Shown in pieces: positions 14,358 to 23,569 of a stretch of DNA of 64,000 nucleotides. The notes under the pieces were generated by a model. It worked only from the letters and a program-made list of their open reading frames with translations, was not told the origin of the DNA and made no database searches. The DNA lies in the NCBI RefSeq assembly GCF_028288465.1, contig NZ_JAQBNR010000069.1:86648-150647 (forward strand), read 5' to 3'. The translations under genes and the position numbers were made by a program. This DNA is from Ferruginibacter sp. GTDB taxonomy: Bacteria; Bacteroidota; Bacteroidia; Chitinophagales; Chitinophagaceae. The first letter of the stretch is position 1. Each line of letters starts with the position of its first letter.

Positions 14358-15851
14358 TTAAAAATATTTTACTATTTCTTTTGCAACCACTTCGCCACTT
14401 ATCAAACAGGGCGGCACTCCCGGACCAGGTACAGTAAGCTGACCGGTGTAAAATAAATTTTTTATTTTCTTGCTCCTGCAGCCAGGCTTTAAAACAGCCG
14501 TCTGCATTAAAGTGTTTGCCAAGCCATATGCATTTCCTTTAAATGCATTGTAGTCTTCAATAAAATTGCTAACCGAGTAAGACTTCTTGTAAACAATAGC
14601 ATCTTTAACTGTTTGACCGATACGGTTTTCATACCGTTCCATAATTTCATCAAAATATTTATCCCTGAGTGCTTCCGTATCGCCGGTTAAACCAGCCGCA
14701 ACGGGAATCAAAAAAAATAAATTTTCACATCCTTCAGGCGCTACCGTATCGTCGCTTGCAGAAGTTACACTTACATAAAATAAAGGCTTTTCCGGCCATT
14801 GTGGTTCGGTATAAATTTCTTTTCCATGTACTTCAAAACTGGTATCAAAAAACAACGTGTGGTGTAAAACGTTGTCGAGTTTTTTATTCAGACCAACATA
14901 ATATATCAGGCAGCTTGGAGCCATCACGCGTTTATCCCAGTAAGCATCGCTGTAAGATCTGTATTGTAGATCTAGTAATTTTGTTTCAACAAAATGATAA
15001 TCGGCTCCGCCAATCACCACATCTGCATCAAATATTTTTTCTTCCACCTGCCCTTGTCGATTAGTGGGATTAGCAACTACTCTTTTTGCAAGTCCAGATT
15101 CAACATCTATTTTTATAACGTTATGATTGAACTTAAAATCAACACCCAGCTCGGTTGCGAGCTGGTGCATTGCCTCCACAATTTTATACATGCCACCCCT
15201 GGGATACCATGTGCCTGATTTTACATCCGCATAATTCATCAGACTATACAAGGCCGGCGTATCTTGTGGCAAAGCTCCTAAAAACAACACCGGAAACTCA
15301 AGCAGTTGCTGTAGTTGAGGATTTTTAAAATGTTTGCCGATGTGTTTCTTCATCGATGTAAAAACATCCAGCCGGAAGATGCCTTTTAAAAGATCCAGGT
15401 CTGCAAACTCAGCAATACTTTGCCCGGGTTTATGTACCAGTTTATTGATGCCCACTTCATATTTATATTGGGCTTCCTCCATAAATTTGTCCAGCTGTAC
15501 TCCACTGCCCGGCTCAATAGTGTCAAATAAATTTTTAAGACACTTGTAATCGGCTGGTATATCCATGTATTTTTCCGGCCAGTAAATCCTGTAGGAAGGA
15601 TCTAGCCTGTCGAGCTGATAATAATCGCTGACGGTTTTACTAAAGCAATTAAAAAAGCGCTCAAACACATCCGGCATCCAATACCAGCTGGGACCCATGT
15701 CAAAGGTAAACCCTTCTGCATGTAACACCCTCGCTCTTCCACCAGGCATAGATTGCTTTTCTACAACAGTAACATTCCAACCTTCTTTTGCCATAAAACA
15801 GGCAGCGGATAAGCCGGCAAATCCGCTTCCTATGATGACTACGTTTTTCAA
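14358..15851 (-). CDS. crtI: phytoene desaturase
   Basis: A 497-aa CrtI-type flavoprotein that introduces the double bonds turning phytoene into lycopene. It has the FAD fold IIGSGFAGLSAACFMA, PGGRARV and FDMGPSWYW, and the C-terminal GQLTVPGPGVPPCLISG. The start is a TTG at 15851 two codons before the Rossmann strand; the upstream frame closes within five codons. It lies 49 bp downstream of the ECF sigma gene, so the two may be cotranscribed. Confidence 0.93.
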   Translation of the reverse strand: MKNVVIIGSGFAGLSAACFMAKEGWNVTVVEKQSMPGGRARVLHAEGFTFDMGPSWYWMPDVFERFFNCFSKTVSDYYQLDRLDPSYRIYWPEKYMDIPADYKCLKNLFDTIEPGSGVQLDKFMEEAQYKYEVGINKLVHKPGQSIAEFADLDLLKGIFRLDVFTSMKKHIGKHFKNPQLQQLLEFPVLFLGALPQDTPALYSLMNYADVKSGTWYPRGGMYKIVEAMHQLATELGVDFKFNHNVIKIDVESGLAKRVVANPTNRQGQVEEKIFDADVVIGGADYHFVETKLLDLQYRSYSDAYWDKRVMAPSCLIYYVGLNKKLDNVLHHTLFFDTSFEVHGKEIYTEPQWPEKPLFYVSVTSASDDTVAPEGCENLFFLIPVAAGLTGDTEALRDKYFDEIMERYENRIGQTVKDAIVYKKSYSVSNFIEDYNAFKGNAYGLANTLMQTAVLKPGCRSKKIKNLFYTGQLTVPGPGVPPCLISGEVVAKEIVKYF

Positions 15852-15900
15852 ATTAAGGTAAACCTAAAGCGTTTTATTTTGGTAAAGGAATGGGTAAAAA

Positions 15901-16401
15901 TTAATAACGGGTAATCTGTTCCTTCAATAACTTTCTTGCAAAGTGTATCCGGCTCTTGATGGTACCCAGGGGCTCGCTCAACATATCTGCAATTTCGTGG
16001 TACTTATACCCTTCAAAATACAACATAAAAGGATTGCGAAAAATAGCAGGCAGCTCATGAACGGCAGCCTGTATATCTTTTAACTTTAAAGCGCCTTCAG
16101 CAGCATTACTGGTAGTAACCTGATTATAATTTAACAAAAACTCATTTGGAGTGCTGTCGAAAATGGTATTTTGTTTTGCCTTGCGCCGGTAATTATTAAT
16201 AAATATATTGCGCATAATGGTATACAACCAGGCCTTGATATTTGTACCCACATTGTATTTCTCTTTATTGGCCAGAGCCCTGTACATAGTTTCCTGCAAT
16301 AAATCTTTCGCCACCTCATTGTCCCGCGTAAGGGTAATAGCAAAGGGTTTTAAAAATTCAGTATTGTTAACAAGCAATTGATTGAAGTCTATCGTTGCCA
16401 T
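15901..16401 (-). CDS. ECF-type RNA polymerase sigma factor
   Basis: A 166-aa group IV sigma factor. Region 2 contains DLLQETMYRAL and AWLYTIMRNIFINNYRR. Region 4 carries the helix-turn-helix YHEIADMLSEPLGTIKSRIHFAR. No anti-sigma gene is adjacent. It lies between a CarH-like regulator and crtI on the same strand, so it probably directs or amplifies carotenoid-operon transcription. The 127-bp upstream spacer carries two 15-bp direct repeats that may control it. Confidence 0.92.
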   Translation of the reverse strand: MATIDFNQLLVNNTEFLKPFAITLTRDNEVAKDLLQETMYRALANKEKYNVGTNIKAWLYTIMRNIFINNYRRKAKQNTIFDSTPNEFLLNYNQVTTSNAAEGALKLKDIQAAVHELPAIFRNPFMLYFEGYKYHEIADMLSEPLGTIKSRIHFARKLLKEQITRY

Positions 16402-16432
16402 CTTAAATTGTTTAAATTGTTATACTGTAAAG

Positions 16433-16504
16433 TTAAACAAATAAAATTGAATAATGCACTATTTTTTGTTTAATTTTTTTAACATTTTATTAAACAAATA
16501 AAAT
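16433..16504. promoter_or_regulatory. 15-bp direct repeats upstream of the sigma factor gene
   Basis: TTAAACAAATAAAAT occurs at 16433-16447 and again at 16490-16504, exactly 57 bp apart. Between them is an oppositely oriented TTGTTTAA-like site (TTTGTTTAAT). The region is the only long spacer upstream of the sigma-crt gene run and is the best candidate binding site for the adjacent MerR/CarH-like regulator. Confidence 0.45.
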
Positions 16505-16528
16505 GAAGGAGTAATCAGGAAAAGCGGC

Positions 16529-17407
16529 TTACAAAGCGGCGACAAATTCCATCACTTCAGGAAATGACTTTTTGAAATTGATATGCGCGGGAATTTTCTT
16601 TTCATAAGTATTTGTAAGCAGGCCTGAAATAATAATCGGTGTTGAGTGAAACTTTTTTGTGATAGCCGAGATAAACTTATCGAAATTAAAATTATGCCCC
16701 ACAGCGGTGAGATGAGAATATAAGTAGTCTGGCTTTTTTAAATTTACCACATACTCAACATCCTGCATAGGTACATTGGCACCCAAATAAATGGTTGAGA
16801 TACCCCTGCTTTTTAAAAGGTAGTACATAAATAACATCCCCAGCTCGTGATATTCACCCTCCGGCAGAAACAACAATACTGTTTTAGTAACTTTCAGAGA
16901 GGTAACAATTCCTTCAATACCTCCTATCAGCTTTTGCCGGATGATATTTGTTACAAGATGCTCCTGCGCTGGATTTATGTGATTGGTAAGCCACAGAATT
17001 CCTATTTTTTCCAGGTAAGGAAAAATAATATCCCTGATCGTTCGCTCAATGCCCCTCACACGGATATAGTTATCAAGAATGCTTTCCAGTTTTTCAATGT
17101 TTAAATCAACCATGCATTGTATTAAATCATGTACAATGCGTTCCTGCTGGGCCTGTGTCTGAGTTAACGATAATATCTTTTCCCTAACCTCAGCGTCTCC
17201 CATCTTGTCTATATGAGAAATCTTGTAGCCATATTTATTTAGTAAGGAGATATTAAGGACTTTTTTTAACTCGTCGTTGCTGTAATACCTTATGTTGGTA
17301 TCCGAACGGGATGGCTTTAAAAAATTGTAACGCTGCTCCCAAATTCGTATGGTGTGCGCCTTGATACCTGATAAGTTTTCGAGATCTTTTATTGTGAATG
17401 AATTCAT
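16529..17407 (-). CDS. MerR-family regulator with B12-binding domain, CarH-like light sensor
   Basis: A 292-aa regulator. An N-terminal MerR helix-turn-helix (residues 1-70, IRIWEQRYNFLKPSR) is followed by a cobalamin-binding module. The W-x9-EH signature is present (W139, E149, H150), as is ExHxxG with H187 as candidate lower cobalt ligand. These are the features by which CarH-type proteins bind adenosylcobalamin and release DNA in light. It is the first gene upstream of the sigma factor and crt operon, so light-induced carotenoid synthesis is the likely output. Photosensing is inferred from conserved residues. Confidence 0.88.
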   Translation of the reverse strand: MNSFTIKDLENLSGIKAHTIRIWEQRYNFLKPSRSDTNIRYYSNDELKKVLNISLLNKYGYKISHIDKMGDAEVREKILSLTQTQAQQERIVHDLIQCMVDLNIEKLESILDNYIRVRGIERTIRDIIFPYLEKIGILWLTNHINPAQEHLVTNIIRQKLIGGIEGIVTSLKVTKTVLLFLPEGEYHELGMLFMYYLLKSRGISTIYLGANVPMQDVEYVVNLKKPDYLYSHLTAVGHNFNFDKFISAITKKFHSTPIIISGLLTNTYEKKIPAHINFKKSFPEVMEFVAAL

Positions 17408-17552
17408 AGCTGGTGAGTTATTTCTTTTGGCCTTTTAACAATGGTTAAATTATTTTGTTTAAAGATAGCAGTTAAAAGATTAACAAGTCCGATTCTAAGT
17501 CACTTTTTAAGGCAGGTTAAATAAAGAACTTTGCTTCCCGGGTCTATTGCGT

Positions 17553-17585
17553 AAAAAAAATCCCGGCTCCTTTCGGAACCGGGAT
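17553..17585 (-). terminator. rho-independent terminator of the deacetylase-methyltransferase operon
   Basis: The arms ATCCCGG and CCGGGAT, extended by TCC/GGA with one mismatch, enclose a TTTC loop. On the minus strand the hairpin is followed by a run of eight T. It lies about 30 bp past the stop of the methyltransferase gene. Confidence 0.85.
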
Positions 17586-17611
17586 AACCTTTATTCATAT
17601 TTTCAAATCAT

Positions 17612-18286
17612 CTAAAGTGTTACCCGAACAAAAAAATCCCGCTCAATATCGATAATTTCTGCTTTGTTCAACCATCCCATTTGTCCAAGCAGTGATTCCA
17701 GGTCGGTTTTAGAATAATAATACAATGGACAATTGCGCATCTTGTAACGAACTTTGCGTTGCCAGCCAAGAAAACCGCCACTTTTTGGGAAACTCATCAA
17801 TAACTCTTTAGTTACTTCTTTTTCCAGCTTTTTAAATGTGTCAATGGGTGTTTTTATGTAGTCGAAAAATCCAACCAACACTGCTGCGTCGTACTGCTGA
17901 GAAAACGGATGTTCCAGGTAGCCGCTGTGTATATAATTAACTTTACCCTCTGTAATGTATTGAGCTGTCTTTTGTTCGGCCAGCTGCAACATGCCTTCGG
18001 CGATGTCTATTCCAGTTACTGTTTTACCTGCATTCAACAAGGCCTCGCAATAAACGCCGCCACCGCAACCCACATCCAGTATGGTTCTAATCTCATTGGT
18101 TGCAGTATATTTCAACACCAGTTCATAGCGCAGGCGCATAGACACCCTGAAATATTTATCTAAAAATTTATCCCAACTACTTCTCTTTTTTGTGTGACCG
18201 TAAATACTGTCAAAATCTGCTGCGTATCCGTGAAAAAACGTAGCTACATCCTTTGTTTCTGAAATATATTCTTTTGTGTTGGTCAT
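17612..18286 (-). CDS. class I SAM-dependent methyltransferase
   Basis: A 224-aa Rossmann-fold methyltransferase with motif I ILDVGCGGGVYCEALL near residue 75 and the acidic motif II GIDIAEGML. The ATG at 18286 shares one base with the deacetylase stop (TAATG), which decides the start and indicates coupling. It is the last gene of a four-gene leftward operon (asparagine synthase, GT4, deacetylase, methyltransferase). It probably methylates a sugar or lipid-linked intermediate of the surface polysaccharide; the substrate is not readable. Confidence 0.85.
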   Translation of the reverse strand: MTNTKEYISETKDVATFFHGYAADFDSIYGHTKKRSSWDKFLDKYFRVSMRLRYELVLKYTATNEIRTILDVGCGGGVYCEALLNAGKTVTGIDIAEGMLQLAEQKTAQYITEGKVNYIHSGYLEHPFSQQYDAAVLVGFFDYIKTPIDTFKKLEKEVTKELLMSFPKSGGFLGWQRKVRYKMRNCPLYYYSKTDLESLLGQMGWLNKAEIIDIERDFFVRVTL

Positions 18287-19089
18287 TATGTATGGTTGTT
18301 TAAAATGTTTGATACTGTTGTGCATTCAAAATCGGATAACAGCTGCCTTGTTTTTTTTTCGGCAGAATACAAATTTACATAGTGCGTAAATCTTATCCTG
18401 CGGTTAATGCCGGGTACTTTTGGCTGGTTGATATCAAGTTCCCATGGATGCAGGTAGAAAATGCAGTGCCTTTCTTTAAGCATGCTGGTCATCTTTTCTT
18501 TAAAGAAAGAATAAGGCAGCAACCGGAAATAACCGCCTCCTACACCAAAATCAAAATTCATTACTTTTAGAGTACTCACCGGAAATTCAAGCAACCCATT
18601 GTTGAGATGCTGAATGGCGGGATTGAATCCTGGTATACCAGTTCGTTTTGCATCTCCCGGAAAAATACTTGAATCGTATTGAAACCCTTCTTCCTTCAAT
18701 ATATCCAATGCCCACAAACTTCTTGCATCAATCGAAAAATAGGGTGCCCGGAACCCGGTATAACTAACGCCAAACGGCTGAATTAATTGTTTTGATTTTT
18801 GTATTTCTTCCCTGAACTGATCGGGTGTTAATTTATATATAAACGGATGAGAATAAGTGTGGCAGCCAATCTCATGGCCTTCGGCAATAATTTCACGGAT
18901 CATCAGCGGATGATCTTCAATTGTTTTTGCCAATAAAAAATACGTTGCCTTTACATTGGCCTTTTGAAAAAGTTCCAGCAATTTATAGTGCCCGATATGT
19001 AATCTTTTTTCGAGCTTTATCCAATTGCTTACAGGCAGGTCGATGCCCTGGTACCAATCTTCAAAATCTACCGTAAAAGCAATCTTCAT
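18286..19089 (-). CDS. polysaccharide deacetylase, DUF3473 type
   Basis: A 267-aa NodB-fold carbohydrate esterase. The N-terminal metal site is TVDFEDW, with HxxxH in GCHTYSHPF and RAPYFS further on. The C-terminal HPWELDINQPK and the RFTHYVNL block are typical of the DUF3473 deacetylases found in EPS loci linked to XrtA exosortases. It would remove N-acetyl groups from a growing or finished polysaccharide. There is no signal peptide, so it probably acts in the cytoplasm. It is tightly coupled to its neighbours on both sides. Confidence 0.9.
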   Translation of the reverse strand: MKIAFTVDFEDWYQGIDLPVSNWIKLEKRLHIGHYKLLELFQKANVKATYFLLAKTIEDHPLMIREIIAEGHEIGCHTYSHPFIYKLTPDQFREEIQKSKQLIQPFGVSYTGFRAPYFSIDARSLWALDILKEEGFQYDSSIFPGDAKRTGIPGFNPAIQHLNNGLLEFPVSTLKVMNFDFGVGGGYFRLLPYSFFKEKMTSMLKERHCIFYLHPWELDINQPKVPGINRRIRFTHYVNLYSAEKKTRQLLSDFECTTVSNILNNHT

Positions 19090-19090
19090 T

Positions 19091-20260
19091 TCAGTTTGTT
19101 CTGTTGTAAATAATTTGTAAGCGCTGTGCCATTACATGCATATCCCAGTGCTGTATTACATGCTGTTGTGCACGCCTGCCAAATAATGCCCTTAATTCTG
19201 GTTGCAAAATTAGTTGTTCTGCCTTGTTAACTAATGCCTTCCTGTCGGTTTGCGGTACAATAAAACCTGATTTACCATTTTCCAATACCTCGGTTGCTCC
19301 TTCTACTTCAAACGTTACAACCGGCACCTGCAGTAAAGAAGCTTCTACAATCACCCTGGGTAATCCTTCCCTTAACGATGTAAAAATAAAAATATCGCTT
19401 ACAGACAAATATTTGGGGATATCTTTTCGATAGCCCAAAAACAAGATATTCTCTTTTTTAATACTTTTTTCTTCTGCAAGCACTTTACATTCAGCCAGCA
19501 ATTCCCCTTCTCCAATCAATAAAAACTTTAGGTTAGTATATTTTTTTTGTAATTCTGCGAAGGCTTCAATAGCATAACGCTGCGCTTTTGAATAAGAAAA
19601 TCTGCCGACTGTTATAAATACAATATCATCCTCTGCTATCCCCAACGATTTTCTAAACAAAATTTTATCGCTTGTTGTTTGAACGGCCTGCTGCATATAA
19701 CTGTCAATATCAATTCCGCTTCTTACTATTTCAAAAGGTATTTTTTCACCGATATTTTCTTTCCTGTATTCGTCTACGGTATCTTTTCCTACCGCCACTA
19801 CCAGGTCGGCGCAATAAATAGTCAACTTTTCAAGCAGGATATAAAAGTTTCTTTTTAACCTGCTCATCGGATCATTGAAGGTAACCCCATGCAATCCATA
19901 AATTACGTAAGGGCAACGAGCCAGCCATGCAGCCAGTTTTGTAATGAAGCTGGCTTTTGTTTCGTGCGTATGTACAATGTCATATTTTTCTTTGCGGATA
20001 AGCCGGTAGTAAAACCACAACGCCTGCAAATCTTTTAACGGGTGAATGGTGTTAACCAGGTAAGGGCAAACAATCATTTTTATTTTAGGGTGCTTGCAAA
20101 ACAAATCATCCTTACACTCCACACCACAGCTTAAATGAAATTCAAATTCCTTTGAAAGATTGGCAATGGTGTAATAGATATTTTTTTCAACGCCGCCACC
20201 CAATACCAACCGCGTAGTTGTGTGCAGAATCTTTTTCTTTTTTATGCCGGCTGGTTTCAT
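19091..20260 (-). CDS. GT4-family glycosyltransferase
   Basis: A 389-aa GT-B-fold glycosyltransferase. The N-terminal half has the glycine-rich GGGVEKN loop and HTHETKA. The C-terminal half has GRFSYSKAQ, FLGYRKDI and the E-x7-E donor site EGLPRVIVE. It transfers a sugar from a nucleotide donor during polysaccharide assembly. It overlaps the asparagine-synthase gene upstream by 4 bp and is 1 bp from the deacetylase gene. Confidence 0.9.
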   Translation of the reverse strand: MKPAGIKKKKILHTTTRLVLGGGVEKNIYYTIANLSKEFEFHLSCGVECKDDLFCKHPKIKMIVCPYLVNTIHPLKDLQALWFYYRLIRKEKYDIVHTHETKASFITKLAAWLARCPYVIYGLHGVTFNDPMSRLKRNFYILLEKLTIYCADLVVAVGKDTVDEYRKENIGEKIPFEIVRSGIDIDSYMQQAVQTTSDKILFRKSLGIAEDDIVFITVGRFSYSKAQRYAIEAFAELQKKYTNLKFLLIGEGELLAECKVLAEEKSIKKENILFLGYRKDIPKYLSVSDIFIFTSLREGLPRVIVEASLLQVPVVTFEVEGATEVLENGKSGFIVPQTDRKALVNKAEQLILQPELRALFGRRAQQHVIQHWDMHVMAQRLQIIYNRTN

Positions 20261-22101
20261 TTGCTGAGGTAAACTTTTTTATACCAAATTTCCATACTTA
20301 ATAAAGTCCACAAAATTTTTGCTCTTTTTTCTGCGGATATTTTGATGGTATTATTTAACAGCCCGGTTAAAAATGCATGCTGTAAAAACTGGTTACTGAT
20401 CGCATCCGGGGCGCCAACATAGTCAAACACTACATCCCTCAACTCTTTTTCAACCCACTTTTTCAATGGTATTTCAAATCCTCTTTTGGGCTGGTTAATT
20501 AATTCACCGGGTAAATATTTTTTTGCCAGTTGTCTTAATAAATATTTGGTAGTACTTCCATTAATTTTAAAGCTGTCATCCATACCGGGCGCATATTCCA
20601 GCAAATCTTTACAAAGAAAAGGACTGCGCCCTTCCAGTGAGTGAGCCATGTTGGCGATATCCATCTTCACCAGTAAATCTGTGAACAGGGTTGTATTAAA
20701 ATCCATGTTCATAATCTTTCTTAATCCACTGATGGGCGCATTAGCCACCGCGGTAAAATCGGCACGCATTGATTCAAGGTAATTCATTCCATTGGCAGTG
20801 ATGTTTGTCTCATAATCTTCCATAATATCCACCCCTGCAGATAAATAAATTTCCAGGCTATTTTTGGATGCCAGCGAAAGCAACCTGTAAATATAATTGT
20901 ATTTGGATTTTTTGTTATGGCCCGGGGGAAGCAAATTCTTTGCCAGTGAAGCTGTATTTTTTACCGCTCCATGGCTTTTAAAAAAATCATATTTGGCAAA
21001 AGGAACATAGCGCCTGTATCCGCCAAACAATTCATCGGCTCCATCGCCATTTAAAATAACGGTGAGGTGTTTTTTTGCTGCAGCACTTACATAATAACTA
21101 GGTATAGCAGAGCTGTCAAAAAATGGCTCGCCATAATTACTGCATATTTTTTCGAGATCATTCTTCAAATGATCAAAGGAAATCTTTATTTCCGTGTGGT
21201 TGGTATGGCATTTCTCTGCCACCAGTTTTGCAAGGGGTGCTTCATCATACTCTCCGTCAAACGAAACTGTAAATGTTTTTATCCTGTTATTATATTTACT
21301 GGCAATGGCGGTAGTTAAACCACTGTCAATACCGCCGCTTAAAAAACTACCCACTTCCAAATCAGATGACTCAACCCTTCTTTTTACCGCCGCATTCAAA
21401 TATTCATCTACCTTCTCAACGCTTTGTTCAAAATTATCTGTATGAGTTTGCAGGTAAAAATCATTGATGCTCCACCAGCAGGTATCAGTTATGTCAAGCG
21501 TAGTACAATCTATTAATAAAAAATGGCCCGCCTTTAATTCGCTTACATTTTTATAGGGTGTGCAACTTCCGTAGAAGGAGCCTAACCGCAGGTAATGGTA
21601 AAAATGCTGGTCATTCATTTGCAGTGGCAGCAAGCCTTTCAGGCAATTCAGTTCACTGGCAAAAACAAATTTTTCTTTATCCCGATAATAATACAAAGGC
21701 TTTTTGCCGGCACGGTCGCGTGCGATAAACAATTTTTTTTCCTGCCTGTCGTATAAGGCAAATGCGAACATCCCTTCCAGGTAATGCAAAAAGTTAACGC
21801 CAAATTGCTGGTATAAAAGTAACAGGGTTTCTGTATCGGAAGAAGTAGTGCCGTGCAAATTAAGCAGGCTTCTTATTTCTTTGTGGTTGTAAATTTCACC
21901 GTTAAAAATAATGGTGTAACGATCCTGTAAATGCATTGGTTGCTTACCTCCGCCAATATCAACAATGGATAAACGGAGATGATATAAGTCTACATTATCA
22001 ACCATATAACCGGCCTGCTCATCAGGACCGCGGTGTAACATTTGTTCATCTATTTGCTTGTATAATAATTTAAAATTTACTGCGCCTGCAATACCACACA
22101 T
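20257..22101 (-). CDS. asparagine synthase-like glutamine amidotransferase, copy 1
   Basis: A 614-aa protein with an N-terminal class II glutaminase domain (Cys2 nucleophile in MCGIAG, HRGPDE, NGEIYNH) and a C-terminal AsnB synthetase domain with the PP-loop FLSGGIDSG. In polysaccharide loci such proteins are thought to amidate a sugar acid or related substrate rather than to make asparagine. It heads the operon with GT4, deacetylase and methyltransferase. It is one of three such genes within 20 kb, all on the minus strand. Confidence 0.92.
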   Translation of the reverse strand: MCGIAGAVNFKLLYKQIDEQMLHRGPDEQAGYMVDNVDLYHLRLSIVDIGGGKQPMHLQDRYTIIFNGEIYNHKEIRSLLNLHGTTSSDTETLLLLYQQFGVNFLHYLEGMFAFALYDRQEKKLFIARDRAGKKPLYYYRDKEKFVFASELNCLKGLLPLQMNDQHFYHYLRLGSFYGSCTPYKNVSELKAGHFLLIDCTTLDITDTCWWSINDFYLQTHTDNFEQSVEKVDEYLNAAVKRRVESSDLEVGSFLSGGIDSGLTTAIASKYNNRIKTFTVSFDGEYDEAPLAKLVAEKCHTNHTEIKISFDHLKNDLEKICSNYGEPFFDSSAIPSYYVSAAAKKHLTVILNGDGADELFGGYRRYVPFAKYDFFKSHGAVKNTASLAKNLLPPGHNKKSKYNYIYRLLSLASKNSLEIYLSAGVDIMEDYETNITANGMNYLESMRADFTAVANAPISGLRKIMNMDFNTTLFTDLLVKMDIANMAHSLEGRSPFLCKDLLEYAPGMDDSFKINGSTTKYLLRQLAKKYLPGELINQPKRGFEIPLKKWVEKELRDVVFDYVGAPDAISNQFLQHAFLTGLLNNTIKISAEKRAKILWTLLSMEIWYKKVYLSK

Positions 22102-22141
22102 ATAACACTATCTTTAGTATCAACAAAATAACTCTATATTA

Positions 22142-22174
22142 TTGAATAGCAGATGATAATTTGGGATAAATTTG
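22142..22174 (+). promoter_or_regulatory. Bacteroidota-type promoter upstream of the polymerase-like gene
   Basis: TAAATTTG at 22167-22174 matches the -7 consensus TAnnTTTG exactly, and a TTG lies 22 bp upstream at 22142-22144. It is about 50 bp before the start at 22226. Confidence 0.5.
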
Positions 22175-22225
22175 TCTGCACACTGCATTTACTCTTACGT
22201 ATAAAAAGTTTTCTTATTAAAAAGG

Positions 22226-23563
22226 ATGGGTTTTACTGACTTCATATTATTTCCATTTTATGTCCTCATTTTTCATTTAATTTTTTCGGCCAGGCGAAAA
22301 CGTATGACTGATCCGTTTTTAAAAAAATACCAGCGGCAGGGCTTTTGGATACGCGTGTTTAGTGCTGTTGCATTTACCGTTTTCTTTGTTTATCTCACAC
22401 CCGGTGACAGTACTTCGTTATACTACCCCGAAGGGTATCATATGTACAGCCTGATACTAAATAATCCTGTTAAATATATTCACCTGCTTTTTACTGCCGG
22501 AGCAAATTATGACGAGAATCTTTTAATGGTGCCGGATAATATTAATTCGTTTAAAATAGAAAGTAATTTTCTCATAGCAAGGCTGGTAGCCTTTTTTTGC
22601 TTTTTTACATTCGGAAAATACCTGCTGATAAACCTTTGTTTTTCGATGATTGCTTACAGCGGCGTATGGCGTTTGTACAAATTTTTTTATGAGCATTACC
22701 CGCATTTACATAAGGGCTTAGCCATCACCATTATTTATTTACCCTCACTGGTATTTTGGTGCTCGGGTGTGCTGAAAGATCCGGTTTGTATATGCATGCT
22801 GGGCTGGTTAACTTATTCTCTGTATTGTATTTTTGAAAAGCGCCGGGTGTCTTTTAAAAATATATTCATAGCAGTTATTGCCGCTTATACATTGTACATT
22901 GTTAAGGTTTACATCATTATTTGCTATCTGCCTTTTTTTATTTTATATCTGGTTTTAGTGAACCTGAAACTACTGAAAAATACAATATTGAAATGGTCTA
23001 TTGGTGTACTGATTTTATCTGCTGTTGTTGTTGGCATTTTTGTTTTAGCCGACACGTTAAAAGATCAGCTTGGCTTTTTTGCATTGGATAAAATAGTTGA
23101 ATCGGTTAAAACGCAGCAAACCAATTTTATCAATATGGCAGAAGGTGCTGAGTCATCTTTTTCTCTGGGCGTGGAATACGATGGATCGCCAGGCAGTTTA
23201 TTGAAAATGACACCAGCAGCAATTGTGGCCACTTTTTTTCGCCCTTTTCTTTGGGAGTCAAAAAAAATTTCTACGCTGATGTCATCGGCAGAAAGTCTTG
23301 CTCTGATTTTACTGACTATATACGTACTTATAAAAGCGGGACCTTACCGGTTTATAAAGACGTTGTTTACTGATCCAATGATCTCTTTCTGCTTTTTTTA
23401 CTCTGTAGTATTTGCCATTTTTGTTGGTGCCACAACACTCAACTTCGGCACGCTGGTACGTTATAAAATTCCTTGTTTACCGTTTTATATCATTGCACTC
23501 CTGTTAATACTGGACGCCTTACCCAGCAAGAAAAAGGAAATTAAAAATAGCCTGGAAATGTGA
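22226..23563 (+). CDS. polytopic membrane protein, candidate polysaccharide polymerase, paralogue 1
   Basis: A 445-aa protein with roughly ten membrane segments and no recognised catalytic domain. Blocks conserved with the paralogue at 31806 are P-S-L-V-F-W, VLKDPVCI, FRPFLWE and FNFGTLVRYK near the C-terminus. Topology, length and location among glycosyltransferases resemble Wzy/O-antigen-ligase-type polymerases. This is a position-based guess. It stands alone on the plus strand between leftward genes. Confidence 0.7.
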   Translation: MGFTDFILFPFYVLIFHLIFSARRKRMTDPFLKKYQRQGFWIRVFSAVAFTVFFVYLTPGDSTSLYYPEGYHMYSLILNNPVKYIHLLFTAGANYDENLLMVPDNINSFKIESNFLIARLVAFFCFFTFGKYLLINLCFSMIAYSGVWRLYKFFYEHYPHLHKGLAITIIYLPSLVFWCSGVLKDPVCICMLGWLTYSLYCIFEKRRVSFKNIFIAVIAAYTLYIVKVYIIICYLPFFILYLVLVNLKLLKNTILKWSIGVLILSAVVVGIFVLADTLKDQLGFFALDKIVESVKTQQTNFINMAEGAESSFSLGVEYDGSPGSLLKMTPAAIVATFFRPFLWESKKISTLMSSAESLALILLTIYVLIKAGPYRFIKTLFTDPMISFCFFYSVVFAIFVGATTLNFGTLVRYKIPCLPFYIIALLLILDALPSKKKEIKNSLEM

Positions 23564-23569
23564 GGATCT

